A DNA stretch of 64,000 nucleotides. Source: Taibaiella chishuiensis. GTDB taxonomy: Bacteria; Bacteroidota; Bacteroidia; Chitinophagales; Chitinophagaceae. The notes below the pieces were generated by a model. It saw only the letters and a list, made by a program, of their open reading frames with translations. It had not been told where the DNA came from and did not search any database. Position numbers and translations under genes: made by a program. Location of the stretch: NCBI RefSeq assembly GCF_003014535.1, contig NZ_PYGD01000001.1, positions 1,178,001 through 1,242,000 on the forward strand, in the 5' to 3' direction. Each line of letters begins with the position of its first letter. The stretch's first letter is position 1. Of this stretch, positions 9,231 to 19,098 are shown piece by piece.

Positions 9231-9294
9231 ACCGGCTAACGATAATCACCCAGGCAACTGCAGGTAACGCAGTTGACAGCAAACCAGATATCCT

Positions 9295-10263
9295 ATGCGT
9301 ATTATCTCTTTCCTGTATTTTTTCCTGCTTACTTATATCATTGCGGCCCTGGTCTTCTGGGGCATCAGTCTCAATAAGCAGAACGAAGTAATCTTCAGCA
9401 ACGAGATAGAGACCCTGCAGGTAAAGGTAGATAGCGTAGCCCGGCCCGAGGCTTACCGCAAGGCCTATGCCATGATCAAGGAGCGCGAAAATAGCCGCAA
9501 GCGCCAGTATCTTGGCGAGGGCGCTACCTTCCTGGCCATTATCATGATCGGGGCAGGGGTGGTATATTCTTCCATACGCAGCAGCCACCTGCTTTCGCGG
9601 CAACAAACTAATTTCATCCTGTCTGTAACGCATGAACTGAAGTCGCCGATAGCCGCCATGAAGCTGAACCTGCAGACCATGGCCCGGCGTAAGCTGAACG
9701 AGGAAACACAACAGCAACTGATTACCCGTAGCGTGAATGAAGCGAACCGCCTCGACGACTTGTGTAATAACCTGTTGCTGGCCTCGCAGATCGAAAGCCG
9801 GCATTTTAAACCGGCCGATGAGCGGTTTGACCTGTCTGAGGTCGTGGAGGAGTGCGTAACGGCTTATATACATCGCGACAAGCAACAGTTTATGATAAAA
9901 CTGGAAGACGAGTGTTTTACCTCGGGCGACCGTTTTCTTTGGAAACTGGCCATTAATAACCTGTTGGAAAACGCGGCTAAATATGCGCCGCAGGATACAT
10001 TGGTCACGGTGGAGTTGCAACGCCAGGATGATGAGCTGGTGCTGAGTATAGCCGACGAAGGCGAAGGCATACCCGATGAGGAGAAAGCGAAGATCTTCCG
10101 AAAGTTTTACCGGATCGGCAACGAGAATTCCCGTAAAACGAAAGGTACAGGCCTGGGCCTGTACCTTACTTCCAAGATCATCCAGCAGTTTAAAGGCGCT
10201 ATCCTGGTGCGTAATAACACGCCTAAAGGGAGTGTATTCGAGATAACGGCGCCCGCTGCCTGA
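9295..10263 (+). CDS. sensor histidine kinase (orphan)
   Basis: 322-residue membrane kinase with TM1 at about 6-24, a short periplasmic loop, and TM2 at about 76-93. The HisKA H-box is SVTHELKSPIAAMK with phospho-acceptor His113. The HATPase domain has an N-box (NNLLENAAKYAP), G1 (DEGEGI), F-box (IFRKFYRIG) and G2 (GTGLGLYL). The sensor loop of about 50 residues is too small for a known ligand domain. No response regulator is adjacent: the next gene is convergent and ends 6 nt away. It is probably co-transcribed with the VWA gene upstream, which hints at surface or envelope sensing. Confidence 0.93.
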   Translation: MRIISFLYFFLLTYIIAALVFWGISLNKQNEVIFSNEIETLQVKVDSVARPEAYRKAYAMIKERENSRKRQYLGEGATFLAIIMIGAGVVYSSIRSSHLLSRQQTNFILSVTHELKSPIAAMKLNLQTMARRKLNEETQQQLITRSVNEANRLDDLCNNLLLASQIESRHFKPADERFDLSEVVEECVTAYIHRDKQQFMIKLEDECFTSGDRFLWKLAINNLLENAAKYAPQDTLVTVELQRQDDELVLSIADEGEGIPDEEKAKIFRKFYRIGNENSRKTKGTGLGLYLTSKIIQQFKGAILVRNNTPKGSVFEITAPAA

Positions 10264-10269
10264 GTCGTT

Positions 10270-11667
10270 TTATAAAACAGTTTTCTTTACCGCTTCGAGT
10301 ATATCCAGGGCCTCTTCCTGGCTGTTGCCCTCTGCATAGATACGCAGTACCGGCTCGGTACCCGAAGCCCGCAGCATCATCCAGCCGCCGTTATCGAGGT
10401 GGTATTTAATACCATCTATCGTTTCCACGCGTTCTACCTTGTATTTGCCGAAGGCGGTGTATACGCCGTCCTGCGCTTCTTTGATGATACGCAGTTTCTG
10501 CTCTTCCTGCAGCAACAGGTCGTTGCGTTCGTAGGCAAACTTACCTACTACGGCGTAAATCTCTTCGCAAAGCTCTTTCAGCGTCTTGCCGGTTTCCATC
10601 ATATACTCGTAAATGGTGAGGCCGTCGAATATACCGTCGCGTTCGGGGATATGGCCTTTAATAGCGATGCCACCGCTTTCTTCTCCACCCAGCAATACAT
10701 CTTCGGATACCATAATCTCGCTGATGTATTTAAAGCCGATCGGTGTTACCTGTACGTCGAGGCCGTATTGTGCACACATTTTTTTCACGCGGTCGGTTAC
10801 CGAGAAGGCGATCACCACTTTACCGTTCAGTTGTTTGTACTTATGGAGATAGTGGATCAGCAGCAGGATAATATGGTGGGCATCGACGAAGTTGCCGTCT
10901 TCATCGTACAGGCCGATGCGGTCTGCGTCGCCATCGGTAGCCAGGCCCACTTTAAGTTCCGGCGTTTCGGCCATAGTCTGCGACAGTTGCAGCAGGTTTT
11001 TATGAATCGGTTCCGGCGCGGTGCCTTCGAAAGAGGGATTATAGTCGCAATGCAACAACACCGCGGCAGGCAGCGTTTTACGGATCACATTTTGCCCGGC
11101 CCCGAACATGGCGTCGTAAGCCATCTTGTACGGTGCATTATTCAGTTTTTCGAAATCGAATTTGGTATGCAGGTAGTCGATGTACATCGTTTCGAGATCG
11201 ATGTACTCGAGCAGGCCTTTGGCTTCCAGGTCCTTCAGGTTGGCCGATGGGATGGTTACCTGTTCGGGGATGAGCGCCTCTACCGCAGCAATATCGGCGG
11301 GGCTGCTGGGGCCGCCGTGCGCGCCTTTCAGCTTATAACCGTTATAGGAAGGAGGATTGTGCGAGGCGGTAATTACAACACCCTGCTGCGCATTTTTGGC
11401 TTTAACGCCAAACGATACCATGGGCGTGCTTACAAAGCCTTTGGCCAGCAGTACTTTTACGCCGTTGCCACAAAGCACCTGGGTTGCCGTTTCGGCAAAA
11501 AGTTCGCCGGCAAAGCGGCAATCGTGGCCGATCACCACTACCGGCGCCTGGTGCGATTGCTTCAGCCAGGCGGCCAGGGCCTGCGATACGCGGGCTACAT
11601 TATATACGGTAAAGTCTTTTGCAATAATGGCGCGCCATCCGTCCGTGCCAAATTTAATTTTGTCCAT
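10270..11667 (-). CDS. phosphoglucomutase/phosphomannomutase family protein
   Basis: Alpha-D-phosphohexomutase that interconverts hexose 1- and 6-phosphates for envelope sugar synthesis. The 465 residues carry the phosphoserine loop TASHNP (Ser102), the Mg-binding loop DGDADR at 245-250, the sugar-binding loop GGEESGG at 327-333, and a C-terminal phosphate-binding segment with RASGTEPVLRIYAE. The N-terminal IKFGTDGWRA is typical. Whether glucose, mannose or glucosamine phosphate is preferred cannot be told from these motifs. It converges with the histidine kinase with almost no gap, and no terminator is visible. Confidence 0.93.
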   Translation of the reverse strand: MDKIKFGTDGWRAIIAKDFTVYNVARVSQALAAWLKQSHQAPVVVIGHDCRFAGELFAETATQVLCGNGVKVLLAKGFVSTPMVSFGVKAKNAQQGVVITASHNPPSYNGYKLKGAHGGPSSPADIAAVEALIPEQVTIPSANLKDLEAKGLLEYIDLETMYIDYLHTKFDFEKLNNAPYKMAYDAMFGAGQNVIRKTLPAAVLLHCDYNPSFEGTAPEPIHKNLLQLSQTMAETPELKVGLATDGDADRIGLYDEDGNFVDAHHIILLLIHYLHKYKQLNGKVVIAFSVTDRVKKMCAQYGLDVQVTPIGFKYISEIMVSEDVLLGGEESGGIAIKGHIPERDGIFDGLTIYEYMMETGKTLKELCEEIYAVVGKFAYERNDLLLQEEQKLRIIKEAQDGVYTAFGKYKVERVETIDGIKYHLDNGGWMMLRASGTEPVLRIYAEGNSQEEALDILEAVKKTVL

Positions 11668-11873
11668 AAACTAATAAGATTCTAGAGATATGCTTTGGTT
11701 ATTTTGTTGGTTCTGGTGCAAAGAAAAGGAAAAAACAACGATATGCCGAGCAGGGGATAATTACTATTTCGATAATGCATTATTTTTATGATATGAGCCT
11801 GCTGTATTCTTCCCTGCAGAACCGCGTAACAAATTGTACTTTTGCTGCTCAATAAAATATATACCCGTTAGGA

Positions 11874-13370
11874 ATGGGCATCGTTATCCGTCAGTCTATT
11901 AAATCAGTAGCGATCACCCTTGTAGGTGTAGTACTGGGTGCTGTTATTACCATTATGTCGCCCCGTTTTTTCCCGAAGGGAGAACTGGGCTTTACGCAGA
12001 ACCTGATCAAGATAGCCCTGCTGGTAACCAACCTGGGGCTCTTCGGCTTTAACTATACTTTATTGATCTATGGGCAAAAGTATCCGCCGGGGCATAAGGC
12101 CAGGGGTACTTTTCTCACGATCTCCGCCGTTATCCCGATGGTGTTTTCCCTGTTGGTTTGTGCGGGTTATTACCTGTTCCGCGATTATATCATATCGGTG
12201 TATCATAGCGGCGACGAAGTGTTGATGCGGCGGTATTTTGTGCTGTTTCCCCTGCTTACTTTCTTTACCTTCCTGATCAACTGGATGGAGGGCTACCTGC
12301 AATCGCTGCATAAGACGGCGATACAAAACGTGGCACGCGAGATACTGGCGCGGATTATCTATATCACGCTGATCGTGCTTTATGCCCTGGATGTTATTCC
12401 GTTCGAGACGTTTATCTGGGCCTATGTGTTTTTTTTCCTGGTGCCCTTCCTCTTCCTGCTCGTTATCGCTTTGCGCAACGCGGGCTTCCGCTTCGAGTAC
12501 AAGCCCGGCCTGTTTTCCGGCAAAGAGATCCGGGACATCATCCGCTTTTCGGGATATCATATGCTCACGATCGTAAGCTCTGTGCTGATCGTACAAACCG
12601 ATTCCATCCTGCTGGCGCCGCTTGATAAAAGCGGTTTTGCCGCGGTGGCGGTGTATGGTGTGGCCTCAACCTCTATCGCCATGCTGCGCAACCCGACAAG
12701 GGTGATCGGGATAGCGGCTACACCGGCTTTTACCCAGCACTACAATGAAGGTAACCTGACAATGCTGCGGCAGTTGTTCTCACGTTCGGCCATCAATATG
12801 CAGATCATCGCCACGGGTATGTTTGCCCTGGTGTTTCTTAATATCGATAATGTACAGCAGGTCATGAGCCTGATACAAAAGGGATATGACGAAATTAAAA
12901 TACTGATCCTGGTCCTGATGATCGGGCAGGTGGTGGATATGTTTTCAGGGCTTAACTTCGAACTGATCGGGGTTACCAAGTATTACCGCTTCAACTTCTG
13001 GATCGCCCTGTTGCTGCTGGCCCTGGTATTTGCCCTTAACTACATACTGATCCGCAGGGTAGGGATCTATGGCGCCGCCTGGGCTACCACGCTGGGCCTG
13101 GTGGTATTCAACATACTGAAGACGTTGTTCCTGTGGAAGAAGCTGAAGATGCAGCCATTCTCTGCAGGCACGCTTAAAGCCCTGGCTGCCGGGTTGCTGG
13201 CCTGTGGCGTGGTGTGGCTGCTGCCCTTTATCGGCAATGTTTTTGCAGATGCGGTACTGCGCTGCATCCTGTTCTGTGGCCTGTACTGGCTGCTGTTGTT
13301 CCGCTTAAAGGTATCGGGCGAACTGAACGACATCACGCTCAACATTATCCATAAGCGCCGGCTTTACTAA
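11874..13370 (+). CDS. oligosaccharide flippase / polysaccharide biosynthesis membrane protein
   Basis: 498 residues with about 12-14 predicted transmembrane helices and the MOP-superfamily N-terminus (IRQSIKSVAITLVGVVLGAV). Such proteins flip lipid-linked sugar repeat units across the inner membrane. Conserved features include the amphipathic start, a GYHML segment near residue 223, and the C-terminal GAAWATTLGLVVFNILK. A TACTTTTG -7 box (11837-11844) precedes the ATG by 30 nt, though no clean -33 element is seen. No polysaccharide gene cluster surrounds it, so the substrate is unknown. Confidence 0.9.
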   Translation: MGIVIRQSIKSVAITLVGVVLGAVITIMSPRFFPKGELGFTQNLIKIALLVTNLGLFGFNYTLLIYGQKYPPGHKARGTFLTISAVIPMVFSLLVCAGYYLFRDYIISVYHSGDEVLMRRYFVLFPLLTFFTFLINWMEGYLQSLHKTAIQNVAREILARIIYITLIVLYALDVIPFETFIWAYVFFFLVPFLFLLVIALRNAGFRFEYKPGLFSGKEIRDIIRFSGYHMLTIVSSVLIVQTDSILLAPLDKSGFAAVAVYGVASTSIAMLRNPTRVIGIAATPAFTQHYNEGNLTMLRQLFSRSAINMQIIATGMFALVFLNIDNVQQVMSLIQKGYDEIKILILVLMIGQVVDMFSGLNFELIGVTKYYRFNFWIALLLLALVFALNYILIRRVGIYGAAWATTLGLVVFNILKTLFLWKKLKMQPFSAGTLKALAAGLLACGVVWLLPFIGNVFADAVLRCILFCGLYWLLLFRLKVSGELNDITLNIIHKRRLY

Positions 13371-13460
13371 GGTCGCGTGTTATAAAAATGCCGGAAGTTT
13401 CACGCTGGTGCCTCGCGCCCTTGTGGAATAAAAAGCTCATTCCCCCTTGCACCAGGGGCA

Positions 13461-13495
13461 ATAAAAAAGTCCGAGAGCGTGCAGCCCTGGACTTG
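13461..13495 (-). terminator. terminator of the cold-shock gene
   Basis: Read leftward, AAGTCC pairs with GGACTT around a 15-nt loop, followed by a T run (A run at 13463-13469). It lies about 25 nt past the cold-shock stop. Confidence 0.65.
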
Positions 13496-13520
13496 GTCGG
13501 AATAAGGGTAAAGTACCTGA

Positions 13521-13727
13521 TTAGTGTATTACTACTACATTCACTGCATTGAGGCCTTTCCTGCCTTGCTGCAATTCGTATTCTACAGCATCGTTTTCTT
13601 TAATCTCATCAATGATACCGGTTACATGCACGAAGATGTCTTCTTTGCTGGTATCGCTTTTGATAAAGCCAAAGCCCTTTTCTGAGTTGAAGAACTTAAC
13701 CGTTCCCTGATTTTTTACTTTTTCCAC
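13521..13727 (-). CDS. cold-shock domain protein (CspA family)
   Basis: A 68-residue single-domain nucleic-acid chaperone. RNP1 is KGFGFI (17-22) and RNP2 is DIFVHV (30-35). Five beta strands are inferable from the alternating pattern. The N-terminus is GTVKFFNSEKGFGF, as in CspA relatives. It binds single-stranded RNA and DNA in the cytoplasm. It is monocistronic, with about 130 nt of AT-rich sequence upstream, which could serve as the structured leader usual for csp genes, though I did not identify a specific fold. Confidence 0.96.
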   Translation of the reverse strand: MEKVKNQGTVKFFNSEKGFGFIKSDTSKEDIFVHVTGIIDEIKENDAVEYELQQGRKGLNAVNVVVIH

Positions 13728-13860
13728 GGTAATGAATAATTTTATTTTGTATAAAAATGAGACCCGAAGATAAGTGTTTCGGATATTATGCGCATCAACA
13801 TCCTATAAAAATTATAATTATTTAATTGCTAAAAACAGGTGTTGCTACAAGGGTGGAAAC

Positions 13861-15123
13861 TCAGGTCTTTTTCGGCTTTTTCTTGGCTGCCGGGAACAGG
13901 ACATTGTTGAGAATAAGCCGGTAACCGGGCGAGGTGGGGTGCAGGGCCAGGTCGGTAGGCGGATCGCCGATCTGGTGCTGGTAGTCTTCGGGATCGTGGC
14001 CACCGTAAAAGGTCCAGGTACCTTTGCCATACTCGCCATGGATATACCGGGCTTCGTTGGCAGCCTTGCTGTCGCCCATAACCAGTACACTGCTTTTCAG
14101 TACTTCCTTCCGGAAAGCTGTGGTCTGCCCCATAAATCCTTTAATGGTCGTAGTATGGTTCTGGCACAGCATGGTGGGTACCGGGTCGAATTTAGCGGAG
14201 AACGTAAACAGCGAAAAGTAATCGGCATTTTGCGGCACACGGCGCAGCATGGTGTTGTCGATGTCGGAGTACTCATACACATAAGGACTGGTAACCAGGT
14301 TGAAGTCCTTGAAGGCAAAACAGGGTGCGAAGTTGAGCTTCTGCTGCGCCTGCGGATCCATGGGGTCACCGTCGAATGGTTCGTCGCATATATCCACGCC
14401 ATCGGCCGAGAGGGCGATGTCGTAACTATCGGTGGCGCTGCACATGGCAAAGAGGTAACCGCCGCCGGCCACGAAGGCCTGTATCTTTTTGGCAACGGCG
14501 AGTTTCAGCTGCGATACTTTTTTAAACCCGTGTTTTGCCGCCATGCCTTCCTGCAGTTTTACGTCCTCTTCGTACCAGTTGGTGCCGCGGTAGGCACTCC
14601 AGAATTTACCGTACTGCCCTGTAAAGTCTTCGTGGTGCAGGTGCAGCCAGTCGTATTCATGCAGTTTATCTTCCAGCAGTTCGTCGTCATATACCTTGTC
14701 GTAAGGGATCTCGGCATAGGTAAGCGCCATGGTTACCGCATCATCCCAGGGTAGTTTGCTTTTGGGAGTATAGACCGCAATTTTCGGGGCTTTTTCCAGT
14801 TTGATCACATCGCCGTTGTAGTCCGGGTCGGCTATCTTCTGCAGTATGCCGTCGTATTGGGCATTGGCCATAACCTGGTAATCCACGCCCCGCAGTTTAC
14901 AGGTACGTTCGAGCTCGGCATTCTGATCCATGGCAAAGGCGCCGCCGTCGTAGTTCAGCAGCCAGTCCACAGTCATCCCGGCTTTCAGGGCCAGGAAGGC
15001 AATGCCATAGGCTTTCAGGTGGTTGGTCTGGTCGTCGGCATTCATGGGGATATACAGCTTACCGGCCCGGGCTACGGGAGCCAGGCCTGCAAGCAGCAGC
15101 AGGATAAATAGTTTCAGGCGCAT
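13861..15123 (-). CDS. exported protein of the family commonly labelled asparagine synthetase B
   Basis: 420 residues with signal peptide MRLKLFILLLLAGLAPVARA, so it acts outside the cytoplasm. Homologs in Bacteroidota are, as I recall, often labelled asparagine synthetase B. I see neither an N-terminal catalytic cysteine nor an ATP-pyrophosphatase motif, so that name is not supported. Visible features are LYIPMNADDQTNHLKAYG, WLLNYDGG, WDDAVTMALTYAEIPYDKVY, HLHHEDFTGQYGKF, FVAGGGYLFAMC and YGKGTWTFYGGHDPED. These suggest a glutamine-amidotransferase-like fold related to DUF4159-type proteins. The C-terminus is Lys/Pro rich. The function is unknown. Confidence 0.7.
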   Translation of the reverse strand: MRLKLFILLLLAGLAPVARAGKLYIPMNADDQTNHLKAYGIAFLALKAGMTVDWLLNYDGGAFAMDQNAELERTCKLRGVDYQVMANAQYDGILQKIADPDYNGDVIKLEKAPKIAVYTPKSKLPWDDAVTMALTYAEIPYDKVYDDELLEDKLHEYDWLHLHHEDFTGQYGKFWSAYRGTNWYEEDVKLQEGMAAKHGFKKVSQLKLAVAKKIQAFVAGGGYLFAMCSATDSYDIALSADGVDICDEPFDGDPMDPQAQQKLNFAPCFAFKDFNLVTSPYVYEYSDIDNTMLRRVPQNADYFSLFTFSAKFDPVPTMLCQNHTTTIKGFMGQTTAFRKEVLKSSVLVMGDSKAANEARYIHGEYGKGTWTFYGGHDPEDYQHQIGDPPTDLALHPTSPGYRLILNNVLFPAAKKKPKKT

Positions 15124-15236
15124 ACCGCAAGTTAAACATTTAAGTATATACCCGCCAATACTTAACGCGCCATTAATAGAAAGGGAAGGCAGGCCTGGTG
15201 TTCTGTTGCATCATTCTGCTTATTTTTGCTAGGTTC

Positions 15237-16865
15237 ATGAAAAAAGACGCCGTTAAATACCTCCTGATCGCATTGGGAGCCGCCCTGCTTTTTATACCCT
15301 TCCTCGGTCAGGCACACCTGTTCGACTGGGATGAGGTAAACTTTGCAGAATGCGCCCGCGAAATGCTGCTTACCAAGAACTACCTGCGCGTGCAGGTCGA
15401 CTTCCAGCCTTTTTGGGAAAAGCCCCCGCTCTTTATCTGGATGCAGGCGCTTTGCATGAGTGTCTTCGGCATTAATGAATTTGCGGCACGGCTGCCCAAT
15501 GCCCTTATGGGTATCGTAACCCTGTGCACGTTGTTCTATATCGGTAAACGCGTGGTGAGCGAACGCATGGCCTGGTGGTGGGTGCTGCTCTATGCGGCAA
15601 GTTGGCTGCCGCATTTTTATTTCAAAAGCGCCATTATCGACCCTACGTTCAATTTTTTTATTTTCCTGTCTTTCTTCCAGGTATACCTGATGCGTTACGG
15701 GCGCAAACCCTTGCTGCATACGGTACTGGCAGGTGTCTTCCTGGGGCTCGCCGTGCTTACCAAAGGGCCGGTAGCCATCCTGGTGGCTCTGCTTTCGCTG
15801 GTGGTATACCTGCTGCTTAATAAAGGGTTCTGGGGGTATAAGTGGGCGCACTTCCTGCTGTTGATCGTGGTATGTGCCGCCACTACTTTCCTCTGGTTCG
15901 GTGTCGATATCGTGCGCAATGGCTGGTGGTTTACCCGCGAGTTCATTACCTACCAGGTACGGCTTTTCCAAACCGAGGATGCCGGTCACGGCGGTCCTTT
16001 CTATTACCATTTCATCATCCTGCTGATCGGCTGCTTTCCTGCGGCTGCTTTCCTGTTCCAGGCCGGGCGTAAGTCGGCGGCGGTGCGCAATACCAAAGAA
16101 GAAAGTGAGTTTGCCCGCTGGATGTGGATCCTCTTCTGGGTTACACTTATCCTCTTCTCGATCGTAAAGACCAAAATCGTACACTACTCCTCCTTGTGTT
16201 ATTTCCCGCTTAGCTTCCTGGCCGCCCTGCAACTGAGCCGGATCGACGAGGCCAAAGTGAAGATGAAAAAGATCGTTACGGTCCTGTTATCGGTAACCGG
16301 TGTTTTGCTGGCGATCGTGATTACCCTCCTGCCCCTGGTCGGGCTCAACAAGGACAAGCTGATCCCCTTGTTCGATGACGACTTTGCCGTGGCCAACCTG
16401 CAGGCCCAGGTGCCCTGGAGTTATGCGGAATGTGCTTTCGGGCTATTGTACCTGGCCGGGGTAATCGTGGCCCTGGTATGGATGCGGCGCTCGTTCCGGC
16501 GGGGCATGCTGGTATTGGTTGCCGTGCAGGTATTGATTATACAGGTTACGGTAGCCCATTTTACCCCTAAGATAGAGGCCTTCTCACAGCGGGCGGCTAT
16601 CGAGTACTACAAGTCATTTGCCGGTAAGGATGTATACCTGCGGCCCCTGGGTTTTGCCAGTTATGCCTTCCTGTTTTATTCTGAAAAGCAGCCTTCGCAA
16701 AATCCCGAATACTATAAAGGCAAGAACGAGTGGCTGCTGAATGGCAAAGTGGATAAGCCGGTCTATTTTATTACAAAAATTACAGATACGGAGTGGAGCA
16801 AAGACCCGCGACTGGTACAGATCGGGTCTAAAAACGGCTTTGTATTCTATAAACGGAAAGAATAG
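15237..16865 (+). CDS. glycosyltransferase family 39 (ArnT/PMT-like) membrane protein
   Basis: 542 residues from the ATG at 15237, chosen over an upstream GTG at 15198 because it begins MKKDAVKYLL just after a TATTTTTG box (15221-15228). It has about 11-12 predicted transmembrane helices. The first periplasmic loop contains FDWDEVNFAECAREML, the acidic motif of GT-C enzymes that use polyprenyl-phosphate sugars, followed by FWEKPPLFIWMQ. Such enzymes transfer a sugar from a lipid carrier to lipid A, protein or another acceptor. The acceptor is not predictable here. Confidence 0.9.
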   Translation: MKKDAVKYLLIALGAALLFIPFLGQAHLFDWDEVNFAECAREMLLTKNYLRVQVDFQPFWEKPPLFIWMQALCMSVFGINEFAARLPNALMGIVTLCTLFYIGKRVVSERMAWWWVLLYAASWLPHFYFKSAIIDPTFNFFIFLSFFQVYLMRYGRKPLLHTVLAGVFLGLAVLTKGPVAILVALLSLVVYLLLNKGFWGYKWAHFLLLIVVCAATTFLWFGVDIVRNGWWFTREFITYQVRLFQTEDAGHGGPFYYHFIILLIGCFPAAAFLFQAGRKSAAVRNTKEESEFARWMWILFWVTLILFSIVKTKIVHYSSLCYFPLSFLAALQLSRIDEAKVKMKKIVTVLLSVTGVLLAIVITLLPLVGLNKDKLIPLFDDDFAVANLQAQVPWSYAECAFGLLYLAGVIVALVWMRRSFRRGMLVLVAVQVLIIQVTVAHFTPKIEAFSQRAAIEYYKSFAGKDVYLRPLGFASYAFLFYSEKQPSQNPEYYKGKNEWLLNGKVDKPVYFITKITDTEWSKDPRLVQIGSKNGFVFYKRKE

Positions 16866-16975
16866 CGCTATTAACACTTTTTAGCAGAAGCAGGGAAGCA
16901 ATAACAGCTTTTTTGCCTATTTTGCACGATTGAACAAAACCGAATCTTTTATCCAAAACTAATTTACACGACTTA

Positions 16976-19078
16976 ATGAAACGTTTATTACTACTGTTCC
17001 CATTGCTGTTTGTTCTGCTTACTGCAGCCTTCGGTCAGGATGACAATGTAAAAGATGTGATCAGCTGGAAATCGGCTGTTCAAAAAACAGGGGACAGCAC
17101 TTTTAAAGTAACCGTTTCGGCAACGATCAAAAAAGGCTGGCATATCTATACTGCGACACCGGGTGGCGACGGCTCGCAGATCCCTACAAAAGTAAGCTTC
17201 AGCAAAAATCCCAATATCCGGCTTAGCGGTAAAGTTATTGCCGATGGCAAGGCGCATACCGAAGAGGTAAAGGAACTGGGCTTTTCCATCAACTATTACG
17301 AAAACAAAGTAAGCTTCAGCCAGGAGCTGGTAGCCAGCGCCAATACCACGTTGAAAGGTTCGGTAGAGTACCAGGTCTGCAACGATGAAAAATGCCTGCC
17401 TACACCGCTGGAAAAATTCCAGGTGAATATAGAAGGCCTGGCTACAACTGCGGCGCCCGATACCTCGTCGGCAGTAACTGAAGATACCGCTGCTACGGTA
17501 AGCACAACCGTTACGCCCCCAACGCCTGCCAGCGGCGATACCGTAAGTAAGGCTACCACTACTACGGTAGCCGGCGACGGCTCGCAGGACCTGGAGAAAA
17601 GCTCTTTATGGCAGTTATTTATCGCGGGCTTTATCGCGGGCTTCATTGCCTTTATCATGCCTTGTATCTATGCCATGCTGCCCATTACCGTAAGCTTCTT
17701 TACCAAGCGCAGCAAGAGCCGCAGCCAGGGTATCAAAAACGCGGTCTTCTATTCGTTATCGATCATCCTGATCTTTACCGCAATCGGTGCATTGGTAACC
17801 TTGCTGTTTAGCGAGAAGACCATGTATGAGCTCTCGACCAGTATGGGCTTTAACCTGTTCGTATTTATCCTGTTTATCGTATTCGGTATCTCCCTGCTGG
17901 GGGCATTCGAAATTACCCTGCCGGCATCCTGGTCCAGCAAGCTGGATTCCAAGTCCAATACCAATAGCTTCGGCGGTATCTTCTTTATGGCGCTGGTACT
18001 GGTTATCGTATCGTTCAGCTGTACTTCCGCCTTTATCAGTTCGCTGATCGTATATATCGTTAAGTCGCAGAACAGCCTTGGCGGCCTGGTGGGCTTCTTT
18101 GGCTTCGGCCTGGCCATTGCGCTTCCGTTTGCACTTTGCGCCTTCTTCCCCGGCCTGCTCAACAATATTGCCAAATCGGGCGGCTGGCTCAATACCGTAA
18201 AAGTAACCATGGGCTTTATCGAATTGGCCATGGCCATGAAGTTCCTGTCCAATATCGATCTGCAGTACCACTGGCACCTGCTCGATTTCGAAGTATACCT
18301 GAGCATCTGGATCATAATTTTCGGTTTGCTGGGCGTCTACCTGTTGGGCAAGATCCGCTTCTCGCACGACGATGACCTGCCCAAGAATATGTTTGGTCAT
18401 TCGTATCTTTCGGTGCCCCGGTTGATCTTCGCTATGGCTTCGCTGGCCTTCGCCGTGTACATGATCCCGGGCCTGTGGGGCGCGCCTTTGCAGGGTATCA
18501 GCGGCTTCCTGCCGGAGCGTAAAACGCTTGACTTTAATATCCACGATAACCTGATCAGTATACAGGCCAATACCGCTGCCAAAGATGACGATGGTGGTGT
18601 GCACCCGGTTAAGTATACCAATACGCTCAAATCGGAACTGCCGGGCATACCGTCCTTCTTCGATTACCACGAGGCGCTTGCGGCTTCCAAGAAGCTGGGT
18701 AAACCCCTGCTGCTCGACTTTACCGGACACAGCTGTGTTAACTGTCGTAAAATGGAACGTGCCGTATTATCCAAACCTGAAGTACTGGCCGAGCTGAAGA
18801 AACACTTCGTAGTTGCCAGTCTTTATTGCGATGATAAGACTGTGATGGCCGAGAACGAACACTTTAAAGCCAAAGACGGCAGCACCATTACCACCATCGG
18901 CGGTAAGAACCTGGAACTGGAGATCACCAAGTTCGGCGCCGTAGCCCAGCCGCTCTATATCTTTGTCGACAGCGAGGGTAACGTGATCAAAAATGCAGGC
19001 GGTTTTGTACCCGATGTACAACGCTTCCTCAATATCATGAACGAAGTAAAAGAGGCCTATAAAGCGCCTGGAAAATAA
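16976..19078 (+). CDS. dsbD: protein-disulfide reductase, DsbD family
   Basis: 700 residues in the full DsbD order: signal peptide (1-21), N-terminal periplasmic domain with a Cys pair (C135 and C140, VCNDEKCL), a Thr-rich linker (about 155-205), a CcdA-like membrane domain with Cys230 (FIMPCIYAMLP) and Cys349 (VSFSCTSAF), and a C-terminal thioredoxin domain with CVNC at 587-590. It moves electrons from cytoplasmic thioredoxin to periplasmic substrates. The N-domain spacing (C-x4-C) is that of Bacteroidota forms. A strong terminator follows. A separate copy of the N-domain lies downstream. Confidence 0.95.
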   Translation: MKRLLLLFPLLFVLLTAAFGQDDNVKDVISWKSAVQKTGDSTFKVTVSATIKKGWHIYTATPGGDGSQIPTKVSFSKNPNIRLSGKVIADGKAHTEEVKELGFSINYYENKVSFSQELVASANTTLKGSVEYQVCNDEKCLPTPLEKFQVNIEGLATTAAPDTSSAVTEDTAATVSTTVTPPTPASGDTVSKATTTTVAGDGSQDLEKSSLWQLFIAGFIAGFIAFIMPCIYAMLPITVSFFTKRSKSRSQGIKNAVFYSLSIILIFTAIGALVTLLFSEKTMYELSTSMGFNLFVFILFIVFGISLLGAFEITLPASWSSKLDSKSNTNSFGGIFFMALVLVIVSFSCTSAFISSLIVYIVKSQNSLGGLVGFFGFGLAIALPFALCAFFPGLLNNIAKSGGWLNTVKVTMGFIELAMAMKFLSNIDLQYHWHLLDFEVYLSIWIIIFGLLGVYLLGKIRFSHDDDLPKNMFGHSYLSVPRLIFAMASLAFAVYMIPGLWGAPLQGISGFLPERKTLDFNIHDNLISIQANTAAKDDDGGVHPVKYTNTLKSELPGIPSFFDYHEALAASKKLGKPLLLDFTGHSCVNCRKMERAVLSKPEVLAELKKHFVVASLYCDDKTVMAENEHFKAKDGSTITTIGGKNLELEITKFGAVAQPLYIFVDSEGNVIKNAGGFVPDVQRFLNIMNEVKEAYKAPGK

Positions 19079-19098
19079 AATAGAACATGCTTATACAC

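Noticed and set aside
10399-11685. A 428-codon plus-strand frame opposite the phosphohexomutase
   Set aside because: The minus strand carries intact catalytic motifs. The plus-strand translation has no family feature.
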